Positions 10,691-22,739 of a stretch of 64,000 nt of DNA are shown piece after piece. Made by a program: the position numbers and the translations under genes. Every line of letters begins with the position of its first letter. Position 1 is the first letter of the stretch. The DNA is from Ichthyophis bannanicus (taxonomy: Eukaryota; Chordata; Amphibia; Gymnophiona; Ichthyophiidae). The notes below the pieces were generated by a model that saw nothing but the letters and a program-made list of their open reading frames with translations, was not told where the DNA came from and did no database searches. Location of the stretch: assembly GCA_033557465.1 (NCBI GenBank), contig CM066031.1, positions 1,231,917,312-1,231,981,311 of the forward strand. The letters run 5' to 3'.

Positions 10691-11742
10691 AGGATGTCCT
10701 CCTCCATCCTCTCCTAAACATAAGATGTCTCCTCCAGAAGATATCTCCTTTCAGGATTTCATTCAGGGAGGTAGCTCGCGGTCTGTCCATTACTGTGGCT
10801 CCTGAAACAGAGCCCAGGGCTAAGGAGTTGGAGATTTTACAATATCCCAAAGCTCTTAAGGAGGCAGCTACTCGGCCTATCCATGAGATTTTACAAGATC
10901 TCATGTTGAGAATGTGGGAGACACCTCTTACCACCTCTCCTCACTCTCGCAGACTGGATACCATGTATCGAGTCCCTCCTTGTCCTGGTTTCCAGAAAAC
11001 TCAGCTTCCTCACCACTCTATTGTAGTGGAATCAGCTATGAGAAGGATCAGGAGTGCAAAGAGGCATGCCTCTAATCCTCCAGGACGTGAGTGTAGATCT
11101 TTGGGATGCCTTTGGACATCATACTTTCCAGGCTTCCATGCTTTCTGCCAGGATCAGTTCCTATATTTTATATATGGGAATGTTCCTTAAAGAAGTCACA
11201 GGAGACTTGGAGGTTTTAAGCCCTCTCCTTCCTGAGGACAAGAGGCAGGATTTTCTCACACTAATTAAACATGCTCAGGATGTTTCTAAGTTTGTCAATC
11301 GTGCAGCTTTTGACTGTTTTGAGTGCATAAGCAGAACCTCTGCCATTGCCATAGGTGCACATAGAATTGCCTGGCTCCAGGCATCCGATTTGGAGCTCTG
11401 GGTGCAGGACAAACTGGGAATATCCCTTGTACAGGTGAGAACCTATTCCGGCAAAAATTGGCAAGAAAAAGCCAATGAGTTGGATGCTGACAACTCCACT
11501 TTCGATAGGTTATCCAAAGCCACAGCTGATCCTGCAAGAAAGAAATCTTTCAAGAAACCTTTCTTCTCAAAAAAGAAGAGGTTTTATCCCTCTTATTCCC
11601 AGCAGGGACGTTCTGGTCAGCCTGTCCAGAAAGGTCAGCAACCACCTAAACAAAGGAAAGCAAAGACTGCCAAGCCTCAACTGTCTCAGCCTCCACAAGG
11701 CCTTTGACTTTCATCTAGAGAACTTAGCCTTCCTGGCCCTCA

Positions 11743-13619
11743 ATGGTCCAGAGCCTTCCACCATTCCAGGAAGGTTGTGTCACTTTGCCCCAGATGGCGG
11801 CAGATAACAGAACATTGGACACTCTCCATTATAAAAGAGGGGTACAAGCTTCACTTTCTGTGCATGCCCCCTCCCACAATGGTAAGACAGTTCATTCTCA
11901 GACCTCTCTCATCAACCTGTTAGATCAAGAGGTCACTATGCTTCTTGCCCAAGGGGCAATAAAAGAAGTACCCATTCATCAACAGGGTATAGGGTTTTAC
12001 TCCCCCTATTTCCTTATCCCAAAGAAAACAGGGGGACACAGACCTGTTTTAGACCTCAGAGAATTGAACAGATTCCTTTTCAAAGAGAAATTCAAGATGA
12101 TTTCTCTGGGAACTCTGCTGCCATACTTTCAGAGTCAGGATTGGCTTTGTTCTCTAGATCTCAAGGATACCTACACTCATGTTCTCATCCATCCAACTCA
12201 CAAAGTTCCTTCAGTTCCTTTTTCAAGGAAAGCACTACCAATACAGGGTGCTTCCTTTTGGCCTGGCCCTCAGCAACCAAGAGTATTCCACGAAATGCAT
12301 GGCTGTGGTAGCAGCATTTCTCTGTACTCTACGGATATTCATCTTCCACTACTTAGACGACTGGCTTATTCGAGACCCATCAGAGTCAGAGGCCAGGACT
12401 TCCCTATCTTGCACAATGCGTATCCTTCAGTATTTGGGTCTGGTCATAAACATCCCAAAATCCAGTCTAACTCAGTCTCTAGAGTTCATAGGAGCTTTGT
12501 TGGATACCAGAAAAGCGAGGGCCTGTCTTCCCCCAGGCCCGTTGTCTTCGCATGGTGCAGTTAGCTTCTCAAGCAGTGCTGAAACCTCATCTCACTGCCC
12601 GAGAAATGTTACAACTACTAGGCCACATGGCATCTACAGTGCATGTGGTCCCTTATGCTCGCCTCCATATGAGAGCAGCCCAGTGGATCTTATCCACTCA
12701 ATGGACCCAGGCATCAGGGTGCTTGTCAGACAAAATAGAAACACAAATCATCTTATTTTGTCTCTCCAATGGTGGTAGTCCACTCAGAACCTGTTGCTGG
12801 GGTCCCCATTTCAACAGCCTTTACCCCAGGCAACTCTCACAACAGATGCTTCACCAATGGGTTGGGGAGCTCATCTGCAAGACCTCTCCACCCAAGGCAC
12901 TTGGACTCCACAGGAGACTCATCTACATATCAATCTCTTAGAGCTCGAGGCAATCTTCCCTGCTCTTCGAGTGTTTCGACACCCTGCTCAGCTACAAGAC
13001 AGTCCTCATTCATACGGACATCAAGTAGCCATGTTCTATGTGAACAAGCAGGGAGGAACAGGCTCTCTGTCGCTTTGCAATGAAGCTTTGCGACTATGGG
13101 CCCTCACCAGAGGGCATCAGATTCATCTCCTGGCAGTGTAACTTCAAGGCATATAAAATTCTTGGGTGGACAGACTCAGTCAGGTTCTGCTTCCACACGA
13201 ATGGTCTCTACATGCAGACCAGGTGGCCAAGATTTTTCAAATTTGGGGAACCAGGACATAGACCTCTTTGCAAGGTCCGTTTGAATGCCAAACTTCCCCG
13301 ATTCTGTTCCAGAATTCCGGCTCAGGGTTCTCAGGCCAGGGATGCCTTCCTCCTTCACTGGGGTCAAGACTTCCTTTGTGCCTTTCCACCCATTCCCCTA
13401 ATTCCCAAAACCCTGTTCAAGCTTCAGAGAGACAGAGGGCGTATGATTCTCATAGCTCCACATTGGCCACGGCAAGTGTGGTACCCTCTGCTTATACATC
13501 TCTCTCAAGCCCCCTCTGGAGTTAGATCTGCTCCAGATCTCCTGTCACAGGAGGACGGAATGTTATGGCATCCCAATCTCCTGTCTCTGCATCTCAGAGC
13601 TTGGTTGCTGAAGGCCTAG
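11743..13619 (+). pseudogene. DIRS-2 reverse transcriptase / RNase H, frameshifted
   Basis: The RT fingers and palm lie at about 11990-12180 (GFYSPYFLIPKKTGGHRPVL, SLDLKDTYTHVLIHP). A frameshift near 12195 moves the reading to the frame of 12179-12778 with HYQYRVLPFGLA and the catalytic YLDDWLIRDPS. RNase H follows at 12794-13141 (TTDASPMGWGAHLQD, NLLELEAIFPALRVF, YVNKQGGTGSLSLCNEAL). The connecting domain is at 13200-13619 (LCAFPPIPLIPKTLFKLQRD). The catalytic residues are visible, but at least three frameshifts inactivate the gene. Confidence 0.9.
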
Positions 13620-14660
13620 ATCTTCATGATCTTAACCTCCCTCAGCAAGTAAAGGATGTCCTTTATGCTTCCAGGAAGCCTTCCACAAGACGCTCTTATG
13701 CTTTTAAGTGGAAATGGTTTACCATATGGTGTTCGCAGAAGGGTCTTAACCCCCTTGCGATACCTCTGGAATCATTACTGGAGTATCTCCTTCATTTATC
13801 CAATGCAGGACTTAAGACTAACTCAGTAAGAGTCCTTTTGAGTGCTATTGCAGCTTCTTTTCAACCCTCTAAATGGACAACCTATTTCCTCCCATCCTCT
13901 TATAGCAAGATTCATGAGAGGCCTTCTTCTAACTAAGCCTCCCATTAGGCCACCACCGGTGGCATGGGACTTAAACCTGGTTCTTGGTCAGCTCATGAAG
14001 CCACCTTTTGAACCCTTAGCTACTACCTCATTGAAATTCCTTTCTTGGAAAGTTATCTTTCTCATTGCAATCACAGCAGCACGTCGCATCAGTGAATTGC
14101 AGGCACTAGTGGCTGATCCACCTTATACAAGGTTCCATCATGACAAGGTAGTACCTAGGACTCATCCACACTTTATGCCAAAGGTGGTCTCGCCTTTTCA
14201 TCTTAACCAAGCAGTCTACCTGCCTGTGTTCTTTCCAAGACGTCATGCATCAAATGCAGAAAGGAATCTTCATACTTTGGACTGTAAAAGAGCTTTAGCC
14301 TTTTACTTGCCAAAGAACACAGCAACATAGAAAGTCCTCTCAACTCTTTGTTGCTTTTGATCCTTCTCATTTGGGACTTCCAATCTCCAAAAGAACACTG
14401 TCCAGCTGGATTGCACAGTGTATTTCCTTTGCCTATCAGAGTAAGAATCCTTCCTTTGGAGGGCCATGTCACAGCTCACAATGTGAGAGCCATGGCTCAT
14501 CTGCACTCTGTGTCTATCGACGTCATCTGTCAAGCAGCCACTTGGGCCTCGGTCCCATACCTTCTACAGCCCATTACTGCTTGGACAAGGACTCCCAGTC
14601 GGATACCTTGTTTGGGTCGGGCTGTTCTCTCCAACACCTATTCCATACCTAATCAACTCC
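13565..14660 (+). pseudogene. DIRS-2 tyrosine recombinase, frameshifted
   Basis: The N-terminal part (13565-13936) has ASRKPSTRRSYAFKWKWF. The catalytic core (13842-14330) has PPVAWDLNLVLGQLMKPPFE and the first Arg block AARRISELQALVADP. The C-terminal part holds the HNVRAM box (about 14480) and ICQAATWASV; the nucleophile region AHYCLDKD is read only after another frameshift (14371-14652 frame). The recombinase would insert a circular DNA copy. A stop near 14328 and the frameshifts make it non-functional. Confidence 0.87.
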
Positions 14661-14774
14661 TACCCGCCATCCCTGGTTGGATGCCAGAGATCCATGGGGG
14701 GAAGTGGAGCCCTTTCAGAGCGACACACAATTCTGGGGTCTCTCCCTGGCATCTAAAGCTAGGGAGTCCGCATA

Positions 14775-14873
14775 TGTGAAGACTACATTCCTGCTTGTTC
14801 CTGGAGATAGCATAGTTACTCACCTGTAACAGGTGATCTCTGGGAACAGCAGGAATTTAGTCTTCACAACCCA
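14775..14873. repeat. DIRS-2 internal complementary region
   Basis: The first half (GTGAAGACTACATTCCTGCT onward) is the reverse complement of the left end. The second half (GATCTCTGGGAACAGCAGGA then ATTTAGTCTTC) is the reverse complement of the right end (15080-15132). It is itself an imperfect palindrome. This matches the model in which the ICR templates completion and circle formation of DIRS cDNA. Confidence 0.85.
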
Positions 14874-14944
14874 CCCACCTCCCCTAGGAGTTGTATCTCT
14901 CTATCTATCTCTTTCTCTTTCCCTCTCTCTCTCTTTGTCTCAGC

Positions 14945-15132
14945 TTTAAACTCAACTGGAGAGAGGCAGTTGGGAAAGGTGGGAAGGCAGCATGCAAGGC
15001 ACTGTGGGATGCTCCCCAAAGCTTTCTAATTGGATGCTTCGGAGCGTTCCCGCACAGGCTCCATCGTTACCGACGATACCCATATGGGAAGACTAAATTC
15101 CTGCTGTTCCCGGAGATCACCTGTAACTATGC
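14945..15132 (-). repeat. DIRS-2 right inverted terminal repeat
   Basis: It is the inverted match to the left terminus: GAGAGAGGCAGTTGGGAAAG, GGGATGCTCCCCAAAGCTTT, CGATACCCATATGGGAAGAC. It extends beyond the left repeat through GGAGATCACCTGTAACTATGC, as is usual for the longer right end of DIRS. Confidence 0.87.
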
Positions 15133-16495
15133 TTTTACAGTGGTGAGCTCATAAACCCATCCTCTTGAGAAAGTGTCCACTTTGCACCAATACACCCTGA
15201 CCACAGATGCTTCAAAGATAGCCTAGGAGGCTCATCATGTTTGTTTTGTCTCTGAAGTTCTTTACCTCCGTTGTCTTCCTCATCTACATGTGTGGTCCTC
15301 AGTAGGACTGGAGGAGGTAGCTAGCATTTCTAAGCTGCTCTTTCTTGCTGCAAAATGGGCTAGCACTTTCTCCTCCCTTGTGGTTCGCTAAGCTGTTTGA
15401 ACAGCGCATGCTTGGTACTGTTACAGAGCACTGTATGGATCAACCAATTCATTGTGTCATTGGGAGGAGGAAGCTCTAGTGCTAACTGTAGCAAGAAGCA
15501 GCAGGTTGCTAGTGCAGAATCAGGGTAGAAGTGGTTGACACCAGTACTTACCTGAAACTGGGTTGACAAATGGGATAGAAGGGACAAGCTATGTTTTTGA
15601 GGTGGCACTTGCCACCCCCTGCTACCTCATAGTAATGCCTCTGCTTATTATGATTAGCTAGTTTCTTAATTAGCAAACGCTATAAACGAAACAAGGGTAA
15701 AATATTTGCATGTTTTTTTGGGTAATGTTGACACCAATTGTGTGAACAAAGGTGTATCATGTATTTTGTATGTAAGATTCATTTTTATGACATGTTCTGC
15801 AAAGTTGTAAAATTGTCTGTTAACTAGTGTGGACCTGCTGGAACTCAGTAGAAGGGCTTATGTTTGGCCATATGGCGGTGAGTGTTCTCTCCTCCCTGCC
15901 CCCACCCCCGCCCCCATTTGCTATTCCTCATCCTTTCTCAGTCCTCAGTGTTCTCTTCCTTTTCCTATTCCTCCCTCCTGCACTCCTTGTCTTCCCCCAC
16001 TATCCCTTCTTCTGTTCTTGCAGTCTTCTACCTCTTCCCCCCCTTCTACCCACTTACTCGTAGGAGGCCTTGTCTTGTACCAGCTGAAGTGGTGTCCCAG
16101 CCGGGCACTTCTGTAGGTGGTGCGTCAGATAAATCTTTACCAATGACAGGGGTGAGAACCTTCACTTGCATTTAAATGCATTGCAAGTGAGAACTTCAAC
16201 CTGCACTTATGAATATGGCACTGCAATTGACAGAAGCAGCAGGCAATGTGAATGGCACGGTGTCATGCAGGCTGAAATGCACATGAATATCCTATGCACA
16301 TAGACAAACACAGTCCTTCTGCTATTCTGCATATATAGAATAAGGGAGAATGCTGAAATAATCATCCTGTTACTTTCAGTATTTTCTGCCTTAACTGCAG
16401 AAGTAAATCAAATGGTAGGGTGATGCAATGAAGATTGCAAAATTTAGAACCAATCAAATTACGTAGTTTTAGCCATCTTCATAGAAATGCTGGGC
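15133..16495. other. No gene seen; pyrimidine-rich tract at 15880-16060
   Basis: No family was recognised. The plus strand at about 15880-16060 is strongly C/T-rich (blocks such as CTCCCTGCCCCCACCCCCGC). The open frames there have biased composition and no coding character. Confidence 0.5.
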
Positions 16496-16497
16496 AT

Positions 16498-16610
16498 GGA
16501 GGAGTAATCTAATGGTTAGAGCAGTGTGGACCAAGAGCCAGGAAAGCCAGGTACAAATCCCACCACTATTCTTGTGACATAACTCTCATTGTCTCAGGTA
16601 ACAAATTTAT
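16498..16610 (+). repeat. tRNA-derived SINE, 5' fragment
   Basis: GGAGGAGTAATCTAATGGTT (A-box region) followed by GCCAGGTACAAATCCCACCA (degenerate B box) matches the head of the SINE copies at 41423, 50614 and (reverse) 27655 and 45305. The tail is missing or eroded. Confidence 0.65.
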
Positions 16611-17339
16611 GGGAGATGCAGAAACCTGTGCTAGAGCCCAGCACTAGTTTAAAGCTGACTTTTCTTCGCATTGATGCTGTAAGCAAAGTAACTGTCTGCA
16701 AAAAGTCAACACTAATCCCAGAAAGCAAGTCAAACATGTGCACACTGGAGTCTGTATTAGTGGCCCCTATGTGTTGCGAACATTTTTGGAATGCTGTCCC
16801 TGGAGAAACAGGGTCATCTGAGGTGAAGTTTGACGCTCCACCTCAGATAATCCAGCCATCGAGGAGACCGCCAATGCTCCTGACACATCTCAGCCTCAAA
16901 TTGTTGGCAGCAGGAAGTGGACAAGCCTTTGAGAAAGGATGACCTCCAGACTTTGGATTCAAGTGCACGACCTTCTGAACGCTCCCCTTCTCTTAAGGGT
17001 CTGACAGCAAATCCTTCCCCGATGAGTAGAGGCCCAAGTCCAGCCAAGGAGCTCTCTTTTGCTGGGTTGTCCTCCCTGCATTTCTTATCATTTCTGCAGC
17101 AAACCTGGTTCTTCTGGCATGGCAACTCAAATCCTGAGGCCTCCGGGTCATCTTGCTCTCTTTATGTATGCTCAGAAGAGAGACTGGTGGCAAGTTGAAG
17201 TCCGGACCAAGTGCTTTCTCCTAAGCGATCTTGGCAGTGATTGGAGTCAGGCGATTTAGATCGACCTTCCCATGGTCGAGGCCCAGAGTTCCGTCCTGAC
17301 ATTTTGGACAAACATTCCAACCTTGAGATGACATGTCCT

Positions 17340-19000
17340 TCTCCCTTCAGAGCATCACGATGATTCCAGCATTATCCGCCTGTTCAGAAAGGAAGAATTG
17401 GCAGTTCAAATGTCCTCAGCTCTCAGTTTAGCTGACTCTCCAGTGACAGAACAGGTGTTTCAGGTTCACCCCCTACTGCAGGGAGTTCATAAGTCTACAA
17501 ATTCCTTTCCTTTCCAGGGGGTTATGAAGAGCATGGTCCACTGAGTAAGACCTCATCGGTGAAAGTATGAGGGTCTTTAATAAGCTTTTATGCCCTGATG
17601 CAGGAAGACTATGCTATGTGGTTCAGCACACTTTCAGGTGGATGCGCAGGTCATGGCAGTTACAAAGTGGACCACTATCCTGGTGGAGGGTGATACAGCC
17701 CTAAAAGATCACCTGGATCGTAAGATGAAAGATCTCCTGAAGAGTATGTTTTCGGTTGCCTCTGTTGTTCTCCAGTTAGCTATGTATACTGGTCTGATGA
17801 TTCCAGCACTTCTTCAGTGCATTCAGTCACTCACTCCGGAGGAACTCCTTTCTGTCGGATGCTATGTATAATTTTTATCTACTTGGTGGCTAAAGACATT
17901 GCTCTTTGGATGATGATGCAATGCTGGCTGTGGCTTTGCTACTGGGCAGCAGACCTGGACTCTAAATTCGGTTGTTCCAGCTTGCCTTCAAGGGAAGCTG
18001 TTTGGAGAGGACTTGGAGGAGCTGGTTAAGAATTTGGGTGAGTCCAATCATCATCGCCTCCTGGAAGATAGGCCAAAGGGGCTTGGGAAGCGTACGGATG
18101 CATCTTCCTCTTCAGTGTCCACCTGATTTCCTCATTCCTGAAACCTGGAACCCCAGAATTCCTGGGACTCCTGTATGTATTTTCCCTGGAAAGCATACCT
18201 TCTCTTTCTCTTCTTGATTTTGGTCCCTGACTCAGTCCTTTCGTGAAATTCATGGATCCTGGGAATGTACTGCCTTCAGAAATGCCACCTCCCGTCTGGT
18301 GCAATGATGGGTTGGAGGCCCATTCCAGGATGCTTCTGGTGGTGGCAGGCTTTGCCTTTTATACCAGGAGTGGGCCCAGGTCACCAAGGATCAATGGGTG
18401 CTAGACACCATTCAGCATGGCTATGTTTTCAAAAGCAGGGAGTCCATTCCAGATGCCTTCATCATCTCCCCATGTGGTTCTGCGGCCAAAAGAACCACCA
18501 TTCAGATCGCACTGGAAAGATTTCTCAGTCTATGAGTTGTTGTCCTGGTTCCTGCTGCCAAATGGGAAAAGAGTCCATCTACTTCATAGTGCCAAAGAAG
18601 GTGGTAATCCAGGCGGTGCATCATTAAGAATTCCTGACATCTCTGGATATAACTGTGGCCGATTTCCGCATTCCTGTCTGTGAGGATCAATAGTACCTTC
18701 TTCATTTCACCATGCTTGGCTCTCATTTTAAATTTTCCACTCTTCCCTTTGGCTTCTCAACCACCCCAATGATGTTTTTGAAAGTCATGGTGGTGGCAGC
18801 TGTGGTGAGGTTCATTCGAGACAGGTCACAGTCAGAAGCATTTCGAGTGTCAGCCAATGTGGTACAGTTCCTGGAGAATCTCGGCTGGGTGATCAATTGT
18901 GGAAAGAGTCCTTTGGAGATCTCCCAATTGCTGGAATACCTGGGAATGTAGTTCAGCACTCAGGTAGGCAGGGTCTTCCTATCTGAGGAGAGGGTGGAAA
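17340..19000 (+). pseudogene. DIRS-5 relic: ORF1 and RT remnants
   Basis: Frame-broken remnants line up with DIRS-3. Near 17370, RLFRKEELAVQMSSALS matches DIRS-3 VFRKEELGPLIAQTLSALN. At 17640-17820 VTKWTTILVEGDTALKDHLD matches VTKKTTIPVEGGAALKDLQD. At 18000-18060 LEELVKNLGES matches LEKIVKDLGDS. At 18460 DAFIISPCGSAAK matches DAFVVSPCGSGVK. At 18712-18951 the RT palm (LPFGFSTTP) and ENLGWVINCGKSPLEISQLL match, with the YLDD box deleted between them. The copy is highly mutated and old. Confidence 0.82.
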
Positions 19001-19162
19001 AGTTGTTCTCAACTGGAGGCCTTTCAGCAGGCTCTCAGAGTTTGGAACTGACTGTAGTGTTTTGGCTTGATGGCAGCATTGATCAAGATGGTGCCTTGGG
19101 CATGGGCTTATATGAGACCACCTCAGAGGTCCTTTCTGTCTAGTTCAAGGTGAGTTTACAAT

Positions 19163-19220
19163 CAGGAACTGTATATATTTCTCTCTCCCTGAGGAACTGT
19201 ATATATTTCTCTCTCCCTGA
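19163..19220. repeat. 28-base tandem duplication
   Basis: AGGAACTGTATATATTTCTC plus TCTCCCT occurs twice in a row. It sits in the tail region of a minus-strand SINE remnant. Confidence 0.85.
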
Positions 19221-19368
19221 AAGGGCTTGCAATCTAAGTTTGCTCCTGAGGTAATGGAGGGTTAAGTGACTTGCTGAAGACCACAAGGATTGTTAGTTGG
19301 ATTTGATCCCTGTTATTTATGGCTCCAAGCTGCTGCCCTAATCACTAGGCTACTCCTCTATTCCTAAT
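19163..19368 (-). repeat. tRNA-derived SINE, minus strand
   Basis: The plus strand reads GGAGGGTTAAGTGACTTGCT, then ACCACAAGG, then AATCACTAGGCTACTCCTC. This is the reverse complement of the SINE head seen elsewhere in the window. It interrupts or abuts the DIRS-5 relic. Confidence 0.7.
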
Positions 19369-19369
19369 C

Positions 19370-20279
19370 CATAATTCAGCCCTTCCACTCCTGTTTTCTT
19401 CACCAACTACCTCCTGTGCTGGGAACAGGAGGGGAGGAATTGACTGGAGTGGACAGCAAATCAAAGCAGTGTTCAGGTTTTGCCTACGTATATCTGTTTT
19501 TAATTTGATGCCATTTATTCTGTATTTGGTGAGGGTCTGTTTCCTTATTGTGTGACAAAAGTAATATTTTGCTAGTGTGTGGTTTCTGTGTAAGGATCTT
19601 TAACAGTTTTGACTTGTTTTCCAACAGGATATGTACTGACATTCCAAGGTCCAGTGTAATGGTTGCAGTGTTGATTTTTCAAAGGTGGGGTTGTTGCTGT
19701 TTGAGTTTTGGGAGTTAATGCTGTTTTGAAATAGGAAGTTTGCGATACATCTTCTGAGTGTCTTTTTTGAAAGGTTTTGTGTTACTTCACAGAATGGAGG
19801 ATGTTCTGAGGCGACAACATCATTTTAAATTATTTTGTATGAAATCAGAAGTATCCTAATTCAGGCTAGATATCCATTTTAGAGATTGCCTGTGCAGTAT
19901 ATTTTTCTTTTAATTTATCAAACAGAAAAAGTTTGTAGGAAATGAACATGAACAAAAAAATGCTCTAATGAAAAGTTAATGCTCATAATCAATTTCTTAT
20001 ATAAATTTAATAAATTAAAATTTGTTATAAATTTTTTTGTTGTTTATCATATCTGCTTGATTTTATTTTATGCAGTTCATCAATACTAAATACCTTTAAA
20101 GCAAATGCTAAAGGTAAATGTTTTCTGTCTGGTACTTCTCAAATAGGCACAATCCATTCACAGTCTAGCCATTACCATATTTGACTATCTTTACCATTTA
20201 TACCATCTACTGCAGACCTTCAAATCTCCTCCATTCAACTACAGCATATCATGCTCCAGTGGATAACCTTCCAGCCTCT
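19370..20279. other. No gene or family recognised
   Basis: AT-rich DNA with many stops in all frames. No terminal repeats or LINE/DIRS peptide blocks were found. It is probably eroded spacer within or beside the DIRS-5 relic. Confidence 0.5.
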
Positions 20280-20500
20280 CGGTGCAGTATAATTGTTTTC
20301 TTCATGGAATGCCTCCTTCATGTTAGCCCTGTTAGCCCTGGTCCTGGGAGCTTAATTTGGTGCCATCTTCACTTAAAAAATCACCCTACAAACATTTGGA
20401 ATCAGCAACAGTTAAATTCGTTATCTGGAAGGTATTCTTCCTGGTAACAATTACTTCAGCCAGAATACTCAGTGAACTTCAGGCATGGGTGACTTAAGAA
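20280..20500 (+). pseudogene. DIRS-5 tyrosine recombinase fragment (first Arg block)
   Basis: At about 20405-20495 one frame reads KFVIWKVFFLVTITSARILS then ELQAWV. It aligns with the DIRS-2 block FLSWKVIFLIAITAARRISE. The second Arg of the ARRIS motif is Ile here. The continuation is displaced to 21000-21190 by the MITE at 20502-20999. Confidence 0.75.
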
Positions 20501-20501
20501 C

Positions 20502-20999
20502 TATGGGCCCGATTTTCATCTGGGCGGTGCTGTGCCCCACATCAGCGCATAGCCCGCCAGCCCACCATCTGTCTAATTCGGATTTTCAATGCCGGGTAAT
20601 ATGCGGCCCCGGCATTGAAAATCCAGGTCTCACCGCACAAACCAGAAGCCACAGGAGCTAGCCAGGTAACCCCAATTTTCGATGCTATCTGCTTAGTCCC
20701 TGTGCCTGAAAGATAGGTGAGGGAAAACCTTGCTTTTCTTTAAGACACAGAGGGCTAAGTGGGTAGCATTGAAAATTAGTGCTACCCGTTTAGCCATTTC
20801 CTTCGCCCCTGCTCTGCCCCATAATGCCCCTAATACGCCCTGATGCTAATCACATAGCACCTGGGTGCATTAGGGACTTATCCAGTAGTTTCAAAGGCCA
20901 CAACCTGTGTAGATGCCTTTTGAAAATCCCGGATAAGGCATTTTCATGGGTAACTAGGGCAGTTACCCATGTCAATGCCTTCAAAGATTGGGCCCCATA
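20502..20999. mobile_element. MITE with TATGGGCCC ends
   Basis: Starts TATGGGCCCGATTTTCATC and ends GATTGGGCCCCATA, an imperfect terminal inverted repeat flanking ~500 bases without coding capacity. It separates two consecutive parts of the DIRS-5 recombinase, confirming that it is an insertion. Related ends (ATATCGGGCCCATA) occur at 63650. Confidence 0.75.
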
Positions 21000-21240
21000 C
21001 CTTCAATTTCATCATCATTAGGTGGTTCTTCAAGCACACACCAAGTTTTTATCTAAAGTAGTCATTTCATTTCACATAAATAAACAAATAGTTCTTCCCA
21101 ACTTTTGTCCAAAACTACATTCAAATCCACATCATAAAAGTCCTCCCTGCCTTAGACTGTAAACAGCTCTCACCAACTGGCTTAAAAGAACTAAGGGGGG
21201 ATATTTGAAGGCATTTATATGGTTTACAGACCTTATTTTA

Positions 21241-22735
21241 GTTATTTATTTATTTATTAGATTCTTCTATACCGCCCCTTTCAAAGATCAGGGTGGTTTA
21301 CAAAGAACAGAACATTTTACATAGAACGGTGGTATAACTTTTTATATTGTAAACTTTGTAATCACAGTTAACATAATAATTTACAGTTTACATTTTGCTT
21401 AAGACAAGAAGCTAATAAACTATGTACATAATCTCAGATTATGATGATTTTCTTTGAGTTTGAGGGTGCGGCATGTGCGTGTCTCTCAGGGGATGTGTTG
21501 TGATATAGCTTGTGAGAGGGGGTCTATGTTTGTGTTTCCGTAGTGTGTAAGGAAGAGGTAAGTTTTGAGTTCTCTCCTAAATGATTGGAGGTCTTCACTC
21601 AATCATAGTGGTAGTGGGAGGGAGTTCCAGAGACTGGGGGTGAGATATGTGAAGGCTCTGGAACTCGTGGTCTTGTTTTGTCTTGCGGATAGAGTGGAGG
21701 GTTACAAGCGAGTGGATAGTATTTTGCCTGTGGGATCTGGTATCTGGTTGAGTATGGTTGAGGGTTGATAAGAAAGACGGGGAGATGTTATTGATAAGTT
21801 TGAAAGTTACTGTTAGTAACTTATATTTTATTCGGCTTAGAACTGGGAGCCAGTGGAGCTCATATAGGATGGGGGTTATATGATCAATTAGGCGGGCCTT
21901 ACAGACAATTCTAGTGGTGATAGTGTGTGCTCTTTGTAGTAAGTTTATATTTCTGATTGGTAGACCCTGTAACAGACTATTACAGTAGTCAAAATGTGGG
22001 GTGACAAGATCCTGGACTACTGATTTGAAATCGTCTAGCAGGGGTCTAAGATGCTGAACAATTTTTATTTTGAAGAAGATAGTCCTGATGGTTTGTTTTA
22101 TATGTGGGAGCATGCTGGGGGATTGATCTAGTTTTATGCTGAGGTATTTCACCTCTTGCTTAACAGGGAGTACATTATTATTAATCTTGATGGTTTGAAA
22201 GGGGGTAGGGTTTTGATTTCTTGATATGTATAGGACTTCTGTTTTCTTGTAGTTAATATTAAGGTTGTTGAACTTTAACCATAATTCCATTTCAATAATG
22301 CAGTCTGATAGATTGTGATAGGTAGGGTTGTTTATGTCTAAGGGAAGAGACAACATAATTTCATCTGCATACTAAATTTTCTGAAGATGTTGGTAATTGG
22401 TTGCAGGTATAGGTTGAAAAGGAGGGCTGAGAGGGTGGAACCTTGGGGTATTGTTGTTCTTGGGGGAATGTCTCTGATGAGTTTTGGCCTATTTGGACAC
22501 AAAGTTTAGAGTTTGATATGTATGATTTGAACCAGTGTAATACTGTGCCTCCTAATCCTATTTGTGCTAATCTCGAGATGAGGGTGTCATGGCTAAGGTT
22601 GTCAAATGTTGATGCGATGTCAATAAAGAGGAGAATGAATGCACAATTAGGATTGTATGTGTCTCTGATGAGGTGGTCCATTAGTGTTAGCAGCAAGGTT
22701 TCGACTTCATGGAATGGTCGAAAACTGCCTTAATG
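21241..22735 (-). mobile_element. L2-A LINE, 5' truncated
   Basis: On the minus strand it ends in a TTTATTTATTTATTAG-type tail preceded by GGGGCGGTATAGAAGAATCT, the L2-like 3' end shared with L2-C and the SINEs in this window. It carries the RT C-terminal two thirds. It lies inside the DIRS-5 relic, whose recombinase sequence appears on both sides. Confidence 0.85.
21595..22696 (-). pseudogene. L2-A reverse transcriptase remnant
   Basis: The segment 22361-22696 has FIDIASTFDNLSHDTLISRL and GLGGTVLHWFKSYIS (RT motifs). The segment 21595-22356 has LQRAHTITTRIV, PHFDYCNSLLQGLP and HITPILYELHWLPVLSRIKY, all diagnostic of L2-clade RT C-termini. The catalytic box reads YADEIMLS instead of YADD. 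A frameshift separates the two segments. Confidence 0.87.
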
Positions 22736-22739
22736 CCAC

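Larger units (their letters stand above)
9820..11707 (+). pseudogene. DIRS-2 ORF1 (gag-like), frameshifted
   Basis: The N-terminal piece (9823-10092) contains KCLGHDHSIAECMAC, the same C-x4-H-x4-C-x2-C core as DIRS-1 and DIRS-4. A low-complexity section follows (10257-10690). The C-terminal half (10795-11707) has YPKALKEAATRPIHEILQDL, GFQKTQLPHHSIVVESAM, ADPARKKSFKKPFFSKKKRF and a basic Gln/Lys-rich tail suited to RNA or DNA binding. A frameshift near 11055-11190 splits this half, whose two parts overlap in different frames. The function is inferred from position: ORF1 of DIRS is regarded as gag-like. Confidence 0.75.
8364..15132 (+). mobile_element. DIRS-2: full-length DIRS retrotransposon with CR1 in its left terminus
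   Basis: The left terminus (8364-8398 continued at 9453-9590 after a CR1 insertion) is inverted at the right terminus (about 14945-15132). An internal complementary region at 14775-14873 matches both ends. Between them lie ORF1, RT/RNase H and tyrosine recombinase in DIRS order. Subtracting the ~1.05 kb CR1 leaves about 5.7 kb, normal for DIRS. Frameshifts occur in every ORF, so it is a decayed but structurally complete copy. Confidence 0.9.

Noticed and set aside
15829..16175. Overlapping open frames of ~100 codons in a C/T-rich tract
   Set aside because: Three frames are open at once because of pyrimidine-rich composition; no motif, and the peptides are low-complexity Pro/Ser/Leu.
16589..17198. 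Open frames at 16589-16942 and 16917-17198 as host exons
   Set aside because: No homologous motif or convincing splice sites; may be the decayed N-terminus of the DIRS-5 ORF1.
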